Assembly (NCBI GenBank): GCA_041691315.1
Contig: JBEPUW010000003.1
Coordinates: 62,001 to 126,000 of the forward strand
Length of the DNA: 64,000 bases
Origin: Poindextera sp041691315
GTDB taxonomy: Bacteria; Pseudomonadota; Alphaproteobacteria; Caulobacterales; Caulobacteraceae
Reading direction: 5' to 3'
Made by a program: the position numbers and the translations under genes. Below, piece by piece: positions 8,735-17,309 of this stretch (the first letter of the stretch is position 1; every line of letters starts with the position of its first letter). The notes beneath the pieces were generated by a model. That model was given only the letters and a program-made list of their open reading frames with translations, was not told the DNA's origin and ran no database searches.

Positions 8735-9142
8735 CTAAAACTTGAAGTTGGTCTCGAACCGCACCCGGGGCGCCTGGGTCTGCGGCAGGTTGGAGCGGTC
8801 GGGCACGCCGGGGGCGTCGCCGAGGGAAACCGCGCCGCCGATCCGCAAGGATGGCGTCAGGCGATAATAGGCCCCGGCCTGCACGTCGCGAAAGGTCATG
8901 TCGCGGCCGACCGGCTGGGTCATGTCCAGCTTCAGGATGATGCGGCCCTTCTTGTCCCCCCACATTTGCAAGGTGTGGTGGACGGGCTGCGGGCCCCATT
9001 GACCCTCGTCGAGGGTCACGCCGGTCAGGTTGTCGGTGGCGAGAATGGTCTGGACGCGCGTCGAATCCGCATGCGCCACGCCGGCCGTCCCGATCAGGAC
9101 GAGCGTCGCGGTCAACGCGGCAATGAAGCGAGCCCCAGTCAT
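8735..9142 (-). CDS. NtrZ-like periplasmic regulatory protein
   Basis: A 135-residue exported protein. The ATG at 9142 begins a clear Sec signal peptide (MTGARFIAALTATLVLIGTA, cleavage after VAHA). The mature part is small, with TQPVGRDMTFRDVQAGAYYR, TPSLRIGGAVSLGD and a closing RVRFETNFKF that ends in aromatic residues like an outer-membrane-type strand. Position supports NtrZ: in C. crescentus the ntrZ gene lies, as I recall, next to the DUF3576, leuS, lptE and holA genes, as here. NtrZ is reported as a periplasmic protein acting on the NtrY sensor kinase. The assignment rests on recalled order and resemblance, not alignment. Confidence 0.65.
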   Translation of the reverse strand: MTGARFIAALTATLVLIGTAGVAHADSTRVQTILATDNLTGVTLDEGQWGPQPVHHTLQMWGDKKGRIILKLDMTQPVGRDMTFRDVQAGAYYRLTPSLRIGGAVSLGDAPGVPDRSNLPQTQAPRVRFETNFKF

Positions 9143-9308
9143 CGTTATTAAATCAGCCTGAAATGCCCCGGTTCCGGCGTAAGACGAAATGCCTAGCACC
9201 GCAGCCTTAGCGGCCGATTAAAACCCTGAAACATTCCCGGTCAATGCGAGACTGACCTGCAAGCGCCCTTAGGTCGCACTCTGTGGCTGGAAGGCCACGC
9301 GATTCCTG

Positions 9309-9336
9309 TTGGGCGTGTGAAGCTGCATGTTATAGA
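9309..9336 (+). promoter_or_regulatory. Possible sigma-70-type promoter for the DUF3576-leuS-lptE-holA run
   Basis: TTGGGC (9309-9314) and TATAGA (9331-9336) are separated by 16 bases and lie 69 bp before the DUF3576 start, in the divergent gap shared with the NtrZ-like gene. The hexamers match the general housekeeping consensus moderately. Pattern match only. Confidence 0.35.
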
Positions 9337-9404
9337 GCGGCCGGGGCGTTGAACGCGAGACGATAGTAATAGCGTCTTTGCCGGAGCGATTGGAGCGATA
9401 AACG

Positions 9405-9884
9405 ATGGTGCCGATGCGTAAGATCTCCGTGATCGCCGTGGCGATGGGCGCCGTGGCCCTGACGGCTTGCGCCCATGCCGGCGGCAACGCCCAGGCCTAT
9501 CGCAGCCCGGGCTTCCACCCGTTCGGCGGCGGCGCCCTCAGGTCGGGCCCGGTGGCCGCGATCGGGGTCAACGGCTATCTGTGGCGCGCCTCGCTCGACA
9601 CCCTAGCCTTCATGCCGCTGGCCTCGGCCGATCCTTACGGCGGCGTGATCCTCACCGACTGGTACGCCAACCCGGAAAAGCCGGATGAACGGTTCAAATG
9701 CACCGTCTACATCCTGGACACGCGGTTGCGCGCCGACGGACTGAACGTGACGGTGTTCAAGCAGATTCGCGACGCCAACGGCGGCTGGATCGACTCGCCG
9801 ACCTCGGACCAGACCTCGACCGACATCGAAAACGCGATCCTTACCCGCGCCCGCCAGCTCAGGCTGTCGAACGTCAACGGGTAG
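9405..9884 (+). CDS. DUF3576 lipoprotein
   Basis: A 159-residue predicted lipoprotein with signal sequence MRKISVIAVAMGAVALTAC, whose lipobox LTAC gives the acylated cysteine. The mature region has GVNGYLWRASLDTLAFMPL, DPYGGVILTDWY and KCTVYILDTRLRADGLNVTV, typical of the DUF3576 family of alphaproteobacterial envelope proteins. The exact role is unknown. Two ATGs lie three codons apart (9405 and 9414), and the second gives the tighter signal peptide. It is followed by leuS after 12 bp, so it is the first gene of a leuS-lptE-holA transcript. Confidence 0.85.
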   Translation: MVPMRKISVIAVAMGAVALTACAHAGGNAQAYRSPGFHPFGGGALRSGPVAAIGVNGYLWRASLDTLAFMPLASADPYGGVILTDWYANPEKPDERFKCTVYILDTRLRADGLNVTVFKQIRDANGGWIDSPTSDQTSTDIENAILTRARQLRLSNVNG

Positions 9885-9896
9885 AGCCGGCCGGCA

Positions 9897-12500
9897 ATGG
9901 CCCGCTACAATCCGAAGGAAGCCGAGCCGAAATGGCAGGCGGCCTGGCAGGCCGCCGACGTCTTTCGCGCGCTTGAGCCGGGGCAAGCCGGCGGGCGGCC
10001 GAAATTCTATCAGCTGGAGATGTTTCCCTATCCTTCGGGGTCGCTGCACATGGGCCATGTGCGCAACTATGCGATGGGCGACGTCGTCGCCCGCTTCAAG
10101 CGGGCGCGCGGCTTCAACGTGCTGCACCCGATGGGCTGGGACGGTTTCGGCCTGCCAGCCGAAAACGCCGCCATGGAGCGCGGCGTCGACCCAGCCGCCT
10201 GGACCTACGCCAACATCGACTCGATGCGCGAGGAACTGCAGCGGCTGGGCCTGAGCGTCGACTGGAGCCGCGAGTTCGCCACCTGCGACCCCGGCTATTA
10301 CGGCAAGCAACAGGCCTGGTTTCTCGATCTCCTAGCCCGCGATCTGGTCTATCGACGCGAGAGCGTGGTCAACTGGGATCCGGTCGACATGACCGTGTTG
10401 GCCAACGAACAGGTGGTCGACGGCCTGGGCTGGCGGTCGGGCGCGCCAGTCGAGAAGCGCAAGCTGAACCAGTGGTTCATGCGCATCACCCACTATGCCG
10501 ACGCGCTGCTGGAGGGCCTGAAGACCCTGGAGCGCTGGCCCGACAAGGTGCGGCTGATGCAGGAGAACTGGATCGGTCGTTCAAGGGGCCTGCGCCTGGA
10601 GTTCGCCTTCGCCGACGCCGCGCCGGAGGGACTGGGGGCGGGGGTCGCCGTCTACACCACCCGGCCGGACACCCTGTTCGGCGCGAGCTTCGTCGCCGTC
10701 GCCCCCGACCATCCCTTGGCCGCCACCCTGGCGCTCAGCGACCCCGCCGCCGCCGCTTTCATCGCCGAGTGCCGACGTGGCGGGGTGTCCGAGGCCGACA
10801 TCGAGACCGCCGAAAAGCGCGGCTACGATACCGGCCTTGAGGTGGCGCACCCGTTCGACCCGGCCCAGCGCCTGCCGGTCTGGATCGCCAACTTCATCCT
10901 GATGGACTACGGCACGGGCGCCATTTTCGGCTGCCCGGCCCACGACCAGCGCGACCTGGACTTCGCGCGCAAATACGATCTGCCGGTCCGACCGGTCGTG
11001 CTGCCGCCCGATGCCGATCCAGCGACCTTCGCGATCGGCGCCGAGGCCTATGTCGACCCCGGTCGCATCTTCAATTCGGGCTTCCTCGACGGGCTGGACC
11101 TCGAGGCCGCCAAGGCCGCGGCGATTGCGCGCATCGAGTCGCAAGACCAGGGCGAGGGCGCCACAGTCTATCGATTGCGCGACTGGGGCGTCTCGCGCCA
11201 GCGCGGCTGGGGCTGCCCGATTCCGATCATCCATTGCCCGTCTTGCGGCCCGGTTCCGGTTCCGCGCGACCAGCTGCCCGTGGTCCTGCCAAGCGACCTG
11301 GACTTCAGCCGGCCCGGCAATGCCCTGGCCCGCCACCCGACCTTCAAGCACGCGACCTGCCCGGCCTGCGGTAGCGCGGCGGAGCGCGAGACCGACACCC
11401 TCGACACCTTCGTCGACAGCGCCTGGTATTTCGCCCGCTTTACCGATCCGACCGCCGAAGCGCCGCTGAACCGGGCCGCGGTCGACTACTGGATGCCGGT
11501 CGACCAGTATATCGGCGGCATCGAGCACGCGGTGCTGCACCTGCTCTATGCCCGCTTCGTCACCCGCGCCCTGGCCGACGGCGGCGCGCTTGCGGCGCGC
11601 GAGCCGTTCGAGGGCCTGTTCACCCAGGGCATGGTCACCCACGAGACCTACCGCCGCCAGAACGGCGACTGGGTCGAGCCGATCGCTCTGGAGATCGTCA
11701 GCGACGGCGACAGCCGCCGCGCGCTGCTGATCGAAACCGGTGAGCCGGTGGTCATCGGCGACGTCGTGAAGATGTCGAAGTCGAAGAAGAACACCATCGC
11801 GCCAAAGGATATTTTCGACGCCTACGGCGTGGACGCCGCACGGCTTTTCGTCCTTTCCGACAGCCCGCCGGAACGCGACGCGCAGTGGACCACTGAGGGC
11901 GTCAAGGGCGCCTGGCGGCTGGTCGCGCGCCTCTGGGACGAATTCGACAGCCAGCCGAGGTCGGCGCCGGCCGCCACCACCGATGACGATCCCCGCGCCG
12001 TGGCCTTGGTGCGATCGACCCATCGGCTGATCCGGGATCTGACCGAGGCTGTCGAGGGGTTCCGCTTCAACAGCGGCATCGCCCGCATCTATGCCTTTCT
12101 GAACGAGCTCAGGGGCCTGCCGGCGGCGGGCGCGACGCCGGCGGTGCTGGCGGCGCGCGCCGAAGCGCTGAGCGCGCTGGCTCGGCTGATCGCCCCCTTC
12201 GCGCCGCATCTGGCCGAAGAGGCTTGGGCACGGATCGGCGGCGAGGGCATGGCCGTCCAGGCTGCGTGGCCGAGCTACGACCCGGCGCTGGCGGCCGAGG
12301 AGATGCTGACCTTGCCGGTGCAGATCAATGGCCGGCGGCGAGGCGAAGTCTGCGCGGCGCCAGGGACGAGCACCGCCGAGGTGGAGAAGATGGCGCTGGC
12401 GGACCCCGCCATTCAGCGCCACCTTGAGGGTCAGGCTGTGCGCAAGGTGATCGTCGTGCCCGATCGCATCATCAATATCGTCGTCGGACCGGCGCAATGA
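9897..12500 (+). CDS. leuS: Leucine-tRNA ligase
   Basis: Class I synthetase charging tRNA-Leu in the cytoplasm, 867 residues, the usual bacterial length. The HMGH signature is at residues 51-54 within YPSGSLHMGHVRNYAMGD. The CP1 editing domain follows (TTRPDTLFGASFV, GTGAIFGCPAHDQRD), then a zinc-type insert with IHCPSCGPVPVP and CPACG. KMSKS is at residues 625-629, and the C-terminal anticodon-binding domain ends in VVPDRIINIVV. Its TGA overlaps the next ATG (ATGA), coupling it to lptE. Confidence 0.97.
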   Translation: MARYNPKEAEPKWQAAWQAADVFRALEPGQAGGRPKFYQLEMFPYPSGSLHMGHVRNYAMGDVVARFKRARGFNVLHPMGWDGFGLPAENAAMERGVDPAAWTYANIDSMREELQRLGLSVDWSREFATCDPGYYGKQQAWFLDLLARDLVYRRESVVNWDPVDMTVLANEQVVDGLGWRSGAPVEKRKLNQWFMRITHYADALLEGLKTLERWPDKVRLMQENWIGRSRGLRLEFAFADAAPEGLGAGVAVYTTRPDTLFGASFVAVAPDHPLAATLALSDPAAAAFIAECRRGGVSEADIETAEKRGYDTGLEVAHPFDPAQRLPVWIANFILMDYGTGAIFGCPAHDQRDLDFARKYDLPVRPVVLPPDADPATFAIGAEAYVDPGRIFNSGFLDGLDLEAAKAAAIARIESQDQGEGATVYRLRDWGVSRQRGWGCPIPIIHCPSCGPVPVPRDQLPVVLPSDLDFSRPGNALARHPTFKHATCPACGSAAERETDTLDTFVDSAWYFARFTDPTAEAPLNRAAVDYWMPVDQYIGGIEHAVLHLLYARFVTRALADGGALAAREPFEGLFTQGMVTHETYRRQNGDWVEPIALEIVSDGDSRRALLIETGEPVVIGDVVKMSKSKKNTIAPKDIFDAYGVDAARLFVLSDSPPERDAQWTTEGVKGAWRLVARLWDEFDSQPRSAPAATTDDDPRAVALVRSTHRLIRDLTEAVEGFRFNSGIARIYAFLNELRGLPAAGATPAVLAARAEALSALARLIAPFAPHLAEEAWARIGGEGMAVQAAWPSYDPALAAEEMLTLPVQINGRRRGEVCAAPGTSTAEVEKMALADPAIQRHLEGQAVRKVIVVPDRIINIVVGPAQ

Positions 12501-13003
12501 GCGGTCGCGCGCCGCGTCTGGCCGTCGCCGGCGCCGCGCTGGCCGCGCTCGGCCTGGCCGCCTGCGGCTTCACGCCGCTCTATGCGACCAGGGGCTTGGC
12601 GGCGGGCATGTCGGCCATCGAGGTCAAGGTCCCGCACGGACGCCTGGCCTATCTGCTCAGCGAATCGCTGGACGACGATCTGGCGCGCGACCGCGACCGG
12701 CCGGCCGTCTATCGGCTCGACCTGTCGGTCACCAGCCGGGTGTTCGCGCGCGGTCTGAACCTTGACGAGACCGCGGCCTATTACGAGGACCACGTCACCA
12801 TCGACTATCGCCTGATCGAGATCGCCACGGGACGGGTGATGAAGACCGGAAGCCAACCGGTCGAGGTGACCTTCGCCGCCACCAATATCCCCTATGCCGG
12901 CATCGCCGCCCAGGAAGACGCGCAGAAACGCGCCGCCGACCAGGCGGCCGACCGCATCCGCACCGACCTCGGCATCTATTTCACCACCCAGGCGCGGAAC
13001 TAG
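12497..13003 (+). CDS. lptE: LptE-type LPS-assembly lipoprotein
   Basis: Outer-membrane lipoprotein expected to plug the LptD barrel during lipopolysaccharide insertion. The 168-residue product starts with a lipoprotein signal ending LGLAACGFTPLYA. The CGFTPLY motif just after the acylated Cys is the hallmark of the LptE family in proteobacteria. The rest is a small alpha/beta domain with the conserved tail AADRIRTDLGIYF. It overlaps leuS by 4 bp and precedes holA by 19 bp, the usual leuS-lptE-holA order. Confidence 0.85.
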   Translation: MSGRAPRLAVAGAALAALGLAACGFTPLYATRGLAAGMSAIEVKVPHGRLAYLLSESLDDDLARDRDRPAVYRLDLSVTSRVFARGLNLDETAAYYEDHVTIDYRLIEIATGRVMKTGSQPVEVTFAATNIPYAGIAAQEDAQKRAADQAADRIRTDLGIYFTTQARN

Positions 13004-13022
13004 GCGCGCAGGGACCCTGCCG

Positions 13023-14075
13023 GTGATCCTCAGCCGCCGCCCCGACATCGAACGCTTTCTCGACCAGCCGACCAAGGGCGTGCGCGCGGCGCTGATCCAT
13101 GGGCGGGACCGCGGCCAGGTGCATGAGCGGGCCGATCGGCTGGCGGCGGCGGCGACCGCGCACCCGGATGACCCCTTCGACGTGGCGCGGCTGGCCGAGG
13201 CCGATATCGACCGCGACAAGTCGGTGCTCGACGGCGAGCTTTCAGCGCAGTCGCTCGGCGGCGGCCGGCGTTTGGTGCGGCTGAAGCTGACCGACGGACG
13301 GGCGCCGATCGAGCGCGCGGCGGCCGAGGCGCTGAAGACCCACGCCGAGGGCGGCTTCAACCCGGACGCCTTTTTTCTGATCGAGGCCGGCGAGCTGGGG
13401 CGCGATTCCGCCCTTCGCCGCGCCGCGGAGAAGGCGGACGGCGCGGCGGCCATTGTCTGCTACGACGACGAGCCCGGAGACGTGGCGAGGCTCATTCGCG
13501 AAAGCCTCGCCCGCGACAAGATCAGCCTGACCAACGACGCCCTTGAGCTGGTGGTCTCCCGCCTGCCGCATGAACGCGGCGTGGCGCGCCAGGAGATCGA
13601 GCGGCTGGCCCTGTTCATCGGGCCAGGCGCCGCGATAACGGCCGGCCCCGAGGCGCTAACCGACTTCCTCGGCGTCGAGCCCGAGGCCTCGCTGGCCGAG
13701 GCGGCGCAGGACGCCTTCGGCGGCAAGCTGGCCCAGGCCCAGGCGGGCCTGCGCCGCGCCGCCGCCGAGGGCGAGGCCGGTCCGGCGGCCGTGCGCGCGC
13801 TCAGCGGTCATGCCGCGCGCCTCCGACGCACCCTGGCCGCCGCCCAGGCCGGCGCCGATCTGGGCGCTGCGGCGAAGGCGGCGGGCGTCTTCTGGCGCAA
13901 CGAGCGGGAGTTCCTCAGGCAGGCGCGCGCCTGGAGCCTGACGCAGCTCGACCGGCTGCAGCCCGACCTGCTCGAGGCCGACCGGGTCTGTAAACAGACC
14001 GGCTCCCCCGACCGCCTGATCGCCGAGCGCCTGGCCATGAGCATAGCGGCTCGGGCGCGGCGCTTGGGGCTTTGA
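13023..14075 (+). CDS. holA: DNA polymerase III delta subunit
   Basis: Clamp-loader subunit that opens the beta sliding clamp. The 350-residue protein has the HolA layout: an N-terminal AAA-like domain beginning ILSRRPDIERFLDQP, GVRAALIHGRDRG in place of a true P-loop, VARLIRESLARDKISL in the middle, and a helical collar domain at the C-terminus. The start is a GTG at 13023 behind CAGGGACC; upstream in-frame codons belong to the lptE region. Its end overlaps the chromate-transporter start. In C. crescentus parB is, as I recall, the next gene; here an accessory block intervenes. Confidence 0.9.
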   Translation: MILSRRPDIERFLDQPTKGVRAALIHGRDRGQVHERADRLAAAATAHPDDPFDVARLAEADIDRDKSVLDGELSAQSLGGGRRLVRLKLTDGRAPIERAAAEALKTHAEGGFNPDAFFLIEAGELGRDSALRRAAEKADGAAAIVCYDDEPGDVARLIRESLARDKISLTNDALELVVSRLPHERGVARQEIERLALFIGPGAAITAGPEALTDFLGVEPEASLAEAAQDAFGGKLAQAQAGLRRAAAEGEAGPAAVRALSGHAARLRRTLAAAQAGADLGAAAKAAGVFWRNEREFLRQARAWSLTQLDRLQPDLLEADRVCKQTGSPDRLIAERLAMSIAARARRLGL

Positions 14076-14659
14076 CGATCGATGACCGAGCGAGGGTTTT
14101 CCTGCACGTAACCGATGAGTTGGCGGCGGCGCGGCCGCGGACGATCTTCCTGGTCTTCCTGGCCATCGCCCTGCAGGGCTTCGGCGGCGTGCTGCCGTTT
14201 GCGCGTCGGGCGCTGGTGGACCGGCGCGGCTGGCTGACCCCGGACGACTTCAACGAAACCCTATCGCTCTGCCAGAGCCTGCCGGGGCCGAATATCGTCA
14301 ATCTGTCGATCGCGGTCGGCGCGCGAGCCTGTGGCTGGCGCGGCTCGCTGGCGGCGGTCGCCGGCCTGGTCGGCGCGCCGGTGGTCATCGTCATCACTCT
14401 GGGCGTGCTCTACGGCCAGTACGGCGGGCTGCAGCTGGTTCAGCGCGCCATCATTGGCCTGGCCGCCGCCGCCGCCGGCCTGGTCATAGCGACGGCGGCG
14501 CGCATGGCCGAGCCGCTGCTGAAGCGCCGGGCGCTGACCGCCGCGCCCTTCATCCTGGGCGCCTTCGTGGCGGTGGGCGTCTTCCGCCTGCCGCTGCCCT
14601 ACGTGTTGTTGGTGCTGGCGCCGCTCAGCATCGCACTGATGTGGAAGCGCCGCGCGTGA
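14072..14659 (+). CDS. Chromate transporter, first subunit
   Basis: A short-chain CHR-family protein (195 residues) with about six hydrophobic segments. Its amino half carries the signature FGGVLPFARR, LSLCQSLPGPNIVNLSI and GWRGSLAAVAGLVGAP. Two short CHR proteins from adjacent genes act together as an antiporter-like chromate exporter; sulfate or another anion is also possible. The start is a TTG at 14072 sharing bases with the holA TGA, and no better in-frame start lies before the first membrane segment. The end overlaps the second subunit. Confidence 0.85.
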   Translation: MTIDDRARVFLHVTDELAAARPRTIFLVFLAIALQGFGGVLPFARRALVDRRGWLTPDDFNETLSLCQSLPGPNIVNLSIAVGARACGWRGSLAAVAGLVGAPVVIVITLGVLYGQYGGLQLVQRAIIGLAAAAAGLVIATAARMAEPLLKRRALTAAPFILGAFVAVGVFRLPLPYVLLVLAPLSIALMWKRRA

Positions 14660-15198
14660 GCCTGGCTTGGCCGATCCTGCGGGCGCTGGCCATTCAGTTC
14701 AGCCTGCTGTCGTTGCTGGCCTTCGGCGGCGCGAACGCGGTCATTCCCGAAATCCACCGTCAATCGGTCGCCGTTCACCATTGGATGACCGACAAGGACT
14801 TTGCCGCCCTGTTCGCTATCGCCCAGTCGGCGCCGGGGCCGAACTTCCTGATCTCCACCCTGGTCGGCTGGAAGGCGGCGGGAATCCCTGGCGCTCTGGT
14901 CGCGACGGCGGCCATGTGTTCGCCGTCCTGCCTTCTGACCTATTGGGCGGTGAAGGCCTGGGACCGCCACCACGACCATCCCTGGCGCACGGCCATCGGC
15001 GCCGGGATCGCGCCGGTGACCGTGGGCCTGGTCTTTTCCAGCGCCTATGTGCTGGTGCGCGCGGGGGACTCGAGCTGGCGACTCGGCCTGGTGACTGCGG
15101 CCAGCGCCGCCATCGTCTATTTCACCAGGCTCAATCCGCTCTGGTGCCTGGCCGCCGCGGGCCTGCTTGGCCTGACCGGGGTGTTCGGAACGCCCTAA
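14656..15198 (+). CDS. Chromate transporter, second subunit
   Basis: The partner short-chain CHR protein, 180 residues from a GTG at 14656 that overlaps the previous stop (GTGA). It repeats the family signature: FGGANAVIPEIHRQ, FAIAQSAPGPNFL, and hydrophobic spans following at even spacing. The duplicated, opposite-topology pair is the standard arrangement for short-chain CHR transporters. It converges with the 90-residue gene with a 4-bp overlap. Confidence 0.85.
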   Translation: MSLAWPILRALAIQFSLLSLLAFGGANAVIPEIHRQSVAVHHWMTDKDFAALFAIAQSAPGPNFLISTLVGWKAAGIPGALVATAAMCSPSCLLTYWAVKAWDRHHDHPWRTAIGAGIAPVTVGLVFSSAYVLVRAGDSSWRLGLVTAASAAIVYFTRLNPLWCLAAAGLLGLTGVFGTP

Positions 15199-15467
15199 AG
15201 GGCGCGGCCGACGATGGAACGCAGATTCAGCACCGAGGCGGTCAGGTCGATGTGGGCCCGGCGGGCCAATTCACGCACGCCGACATGATAGGCCTCGCCG
15301 CCGCCGGCCACTTCGCTGGCCAGGGTGGCGGCGTCCTCGAAGGTGCGCAAAAGCGCGCTGGTGTGCTCGAAAGCCACGCGGTTGGCGTCGTTGCGCACCC
15401 GCTCCATCCGCTCGGCCAGCGAGATCAGATCGGGGGATCGGGAAGTCGAAAAGCGGGTCGCCGCCAT
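15195..15467 (-). CDS. Small conserved-looking protein, unknown
   Basis: A 90-residue soluble, mostly helical protein (LISLAERMERVRNDANRVAF, TFEDAATLASEVAGG, ELARRAHIDLTASVLNLRS). No signal peptide or membrane segment. The frame has normal codon bias and an ATG start at 15467. It overlaps the end of the chromate-transporter gene by 4 bp in a tail-to-tail arrangement and has its own 175-bp upstream gap. No family recognised. Confidence 0.65.
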   Translation of the reverse strand: MAATRFSTSRSPDLISLAERMERVRNDANRVAFEHTSALLRTFEDAATLASEVAGGGEAYHVGVRELARRAHIDLTASVLNLRSIVGRAL

Positions 15468-15642
15468 CTTAGCCTCTTAAGTTCAATACCTTAGGTGTCC
15501 CACAGCGGGATCGGGTCGTGGTTATCCAGGCCAAAACCATGCCACAGGCTTGGCATTGGCCTGACCAGGGCCTGTTTCGAGCAGGGTGTGGCCGTTCGGC
15601 GACGGTTCACGAGGCGTTAACCAACAGGGGCAAAATGGTCGG

Positions 15643-16581
15643 ATGAGCCTGGCCCTGAAACCGCCCCCGATCGGCAGCCGCGTGGTCGATGATTTCATCG
15701 AGACCGGCCGCTACCTCTTCCCGGAGCCGCTCGATGCGAGCGCCGCCGATGAACTTCTGAATGCCATCCGGGCGACGCGCCCGTTCGACGGGCGGCTGTT
15801 CCAGACCGAAGCCGGGTTCGACGGCGATCCGCACTATGTCGGGGTCAATCCGCGGCCGGGGCGCAATCTGCTCGAGCGTTTCGAGGACCGGCTCGGCTTC
15901 GTCGAGCGCGACCCGCGGGTAACCGCCGCGCTCGGCGAACTGCTCGGCGACGACTACCAGATCATCAACAAGAAGGCGGTCTGCGGCGTGCCGGCCAGCG
16001 CCGTACCCGCGTGGCTGAAGGCGCGCATCGCCGGCAATCCGGTCAACAATCTGGGCGCCTGGGTGAAGCCGGAATACCGCGACATCACCTATTTTTACGG
16101 CATCGATTTCCACCAGGACCTGATCGACTTCAAGGAGCGCGACGCCGATTTCGTCACCCTCTACGTCTATCTGCACCCGGTCGGCGCCGCCGACGCACCG
16201 CTCTTCCTGCTCGAGGGCAGTCACCGCCTGGGCGCGACGGTCTTTCCGCACCACCTGACCCAGGACGGAGCCGACCGCTGGCGCTACCTGGACGGGCGCG
16301 GCGGCGAGACCCGCGTGCGCCAGCGGGTGCTGACGGGCGGGGCGGGCCACGTCGCCATCTGGCACGCCTGCACCCTGCACGGCACTCAGCCGGACGCCGC
16401 TGACCACGAGCGCATCTCGCTGCGCTACCTGTTCGGACCCAAGCCCGGCGGCGCGGCCAACGGCATGGCCAGGGTCAATGCGACGTTGGAAGGTCCATTG
16501 CGCCTGACTGCGACCCGTGAGGACTTGGCCAGCGACGGCTCGGCCCGGATCCGACGCAACACCGTCAACCAGGGCCGCTAG
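15643..16581 (+). CDS. Phytanoyl-CoA dioxygenase-family 2-oxoglutarate/Fe(II) enzyme
   Basis: A 312-residue double-stranded beta-helix oxygenase. The iron ligands can be read as His and Asp in GIDFHQDLIDF (about residues 163-166) and the distal His in WHACTLHGTQPD (about 246). An Arg shortly after, in ERISLRYLFG, would hold 2-oxoglutarate. The start at 15643 (MSLALKPPP) follows a CAGGGG stretch. The substrate is not predictable; relatives hydroxylate lipids, amino acids and small metabolites. It converges with the SDR gene with 4 bp overlap. Confidence 0.8.
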   Translation: MSLALKPPPIGSRVVDDFIETGRYLFPEPLDASAADELLNAIRATRPFDGRLFQTEAGFDGDPHYVGVNPRPGRNLLERFEDRLGFVERDPRVTAALGELLGDDYQIINKKAVCGVPASAVPAWLKARIAGNPVNNLGAWVKPEYRDITYFYGIDFHQDLIDFKERDADFVTLYVYLHPVGAADAPLFLLEGSHRLGATVFPHHLTQDGADRWRYLDGRGGETRVRQRVLTGGAGHVAIWHACTLHGTQPDAADHERISLRYLFGPKPGGAANGMARVNATLEGPLRLTATREDLASDGSARIRRNTVNQGR

Positions 16582-17309
16582 GCCGTCCAGCCGCCGTCGA
16601 TGACATGCACGGCGCCGGTGGTGAAGGCGCTCTCGTCCGAGGCCAGATAGACCGCCAACGCCGCCACCTCGTTCGGCGCGCCCAGCCGCCCCATGGGCTG
16701 GCGGTCGACGAAGCTTTTCAGCACCGCCTCTGGATCGCCGGGCAGCGCCGCCATGCGCGCCTTCAGTGACGGGCTGGCCACGGTGCCCGGCGCGATAGCG
16801 TTGCAGCGCACGCCCTGGCCGACAAAGTCCGCCGCGATCGAGCGGGTCAGGCCGATGACCGCGGCCTTGGTGGCGCCATAGGCGAAGCGATTTGGCACGC
16901 CTTTGATGCTGGAGGCGACCGAGGCCATGTTGACGATCGAGCCGCGCCCCCTCGCCAGCATGCCAGGCAGCACCGCCTTGCAGATGCGGAACATGGCGGT
17001 GACATTCACGTCCCATGAGGTGCGCCAATCCTCCTCGTCGCAGTCGAGAATCGAGCCCTGGTGCACATAGCCGGCGCAGTTGAAGACCACGTCGAAGCGG
17101 GGGGCCGCGAACAGGGCGGCGATGGCCGCGGTGTCGGTGACGTCAAACCGCTGCTTTTCGGCAGCCCCGAGCCCCGCCAGGGCCGCCTCGTTGATATCGG
17201 TGGCGAGAACGTTGGCGCCCTCGGCGATGAACCGCTCCGCCGTCGCCCGCCCGATGCCCTGGCCGGCCGCGGTGACCAGACAGGTCTTGCCCGCCAACCG
17301 CCCGGTCAT
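16578..17309 (-). CDS. SDR oxidoreductase of the BDH2/DHRS6 type
   Basis: A 243-residue short-chain dehydrogenase with NAD-binding TAAGQGIG (about 13-20), an Asp in ATDINEAAL favouring NAD, NCAGYVHQGSILDCDEEDW, catalytic Ser in MASVASSIKG and YGATK. The chain resembles human BDH2 (3-hydroxybutyrate dehydrogenase type 2) over much of its length, including ASDESAFTTG and the final DGGWTA. Bacterial relatives include 2-keto-3-deoxy-L-fuconate dehydrogenase, which would suit the fucosidase gene in the same operon. The ATG at 17309 overlaps the acetyltransferase stop (ATGA). The family is certain; the fuconate role is inferred. Confidence 0.85.
   Translation of the reverse strand: MTGRLAGKTCLVTAAGQGIGRATAERFIAEGANVLATDINEAALAGLGAAEKQRFDVTDTAAIAALFAAPRFDVVFNCAGYVHQGSILDCDEEDWRTSWDVNVTAMFRICKAVLPGMLARGRGSIVNMASVASSIKGVPNRFAYGATKAAVIGLTRSIAADFVGQGVRCNAIAPGTVASPSLKARMAALPGDPEAVLKSFVDRQPMGRLGAPNEVAALAVYLASDESAFTTGAVHVIDGGWTA

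Noticed and set aside
10581..12497. A 638-codon open frame antisense to leuS
   Set aside because: The residue mix (rich in His, Asp, Gly, Arg without hydrophobic core) is typical of the reverse strand of a GC-rich gene, and leuS is unmistakable on the plus strand.
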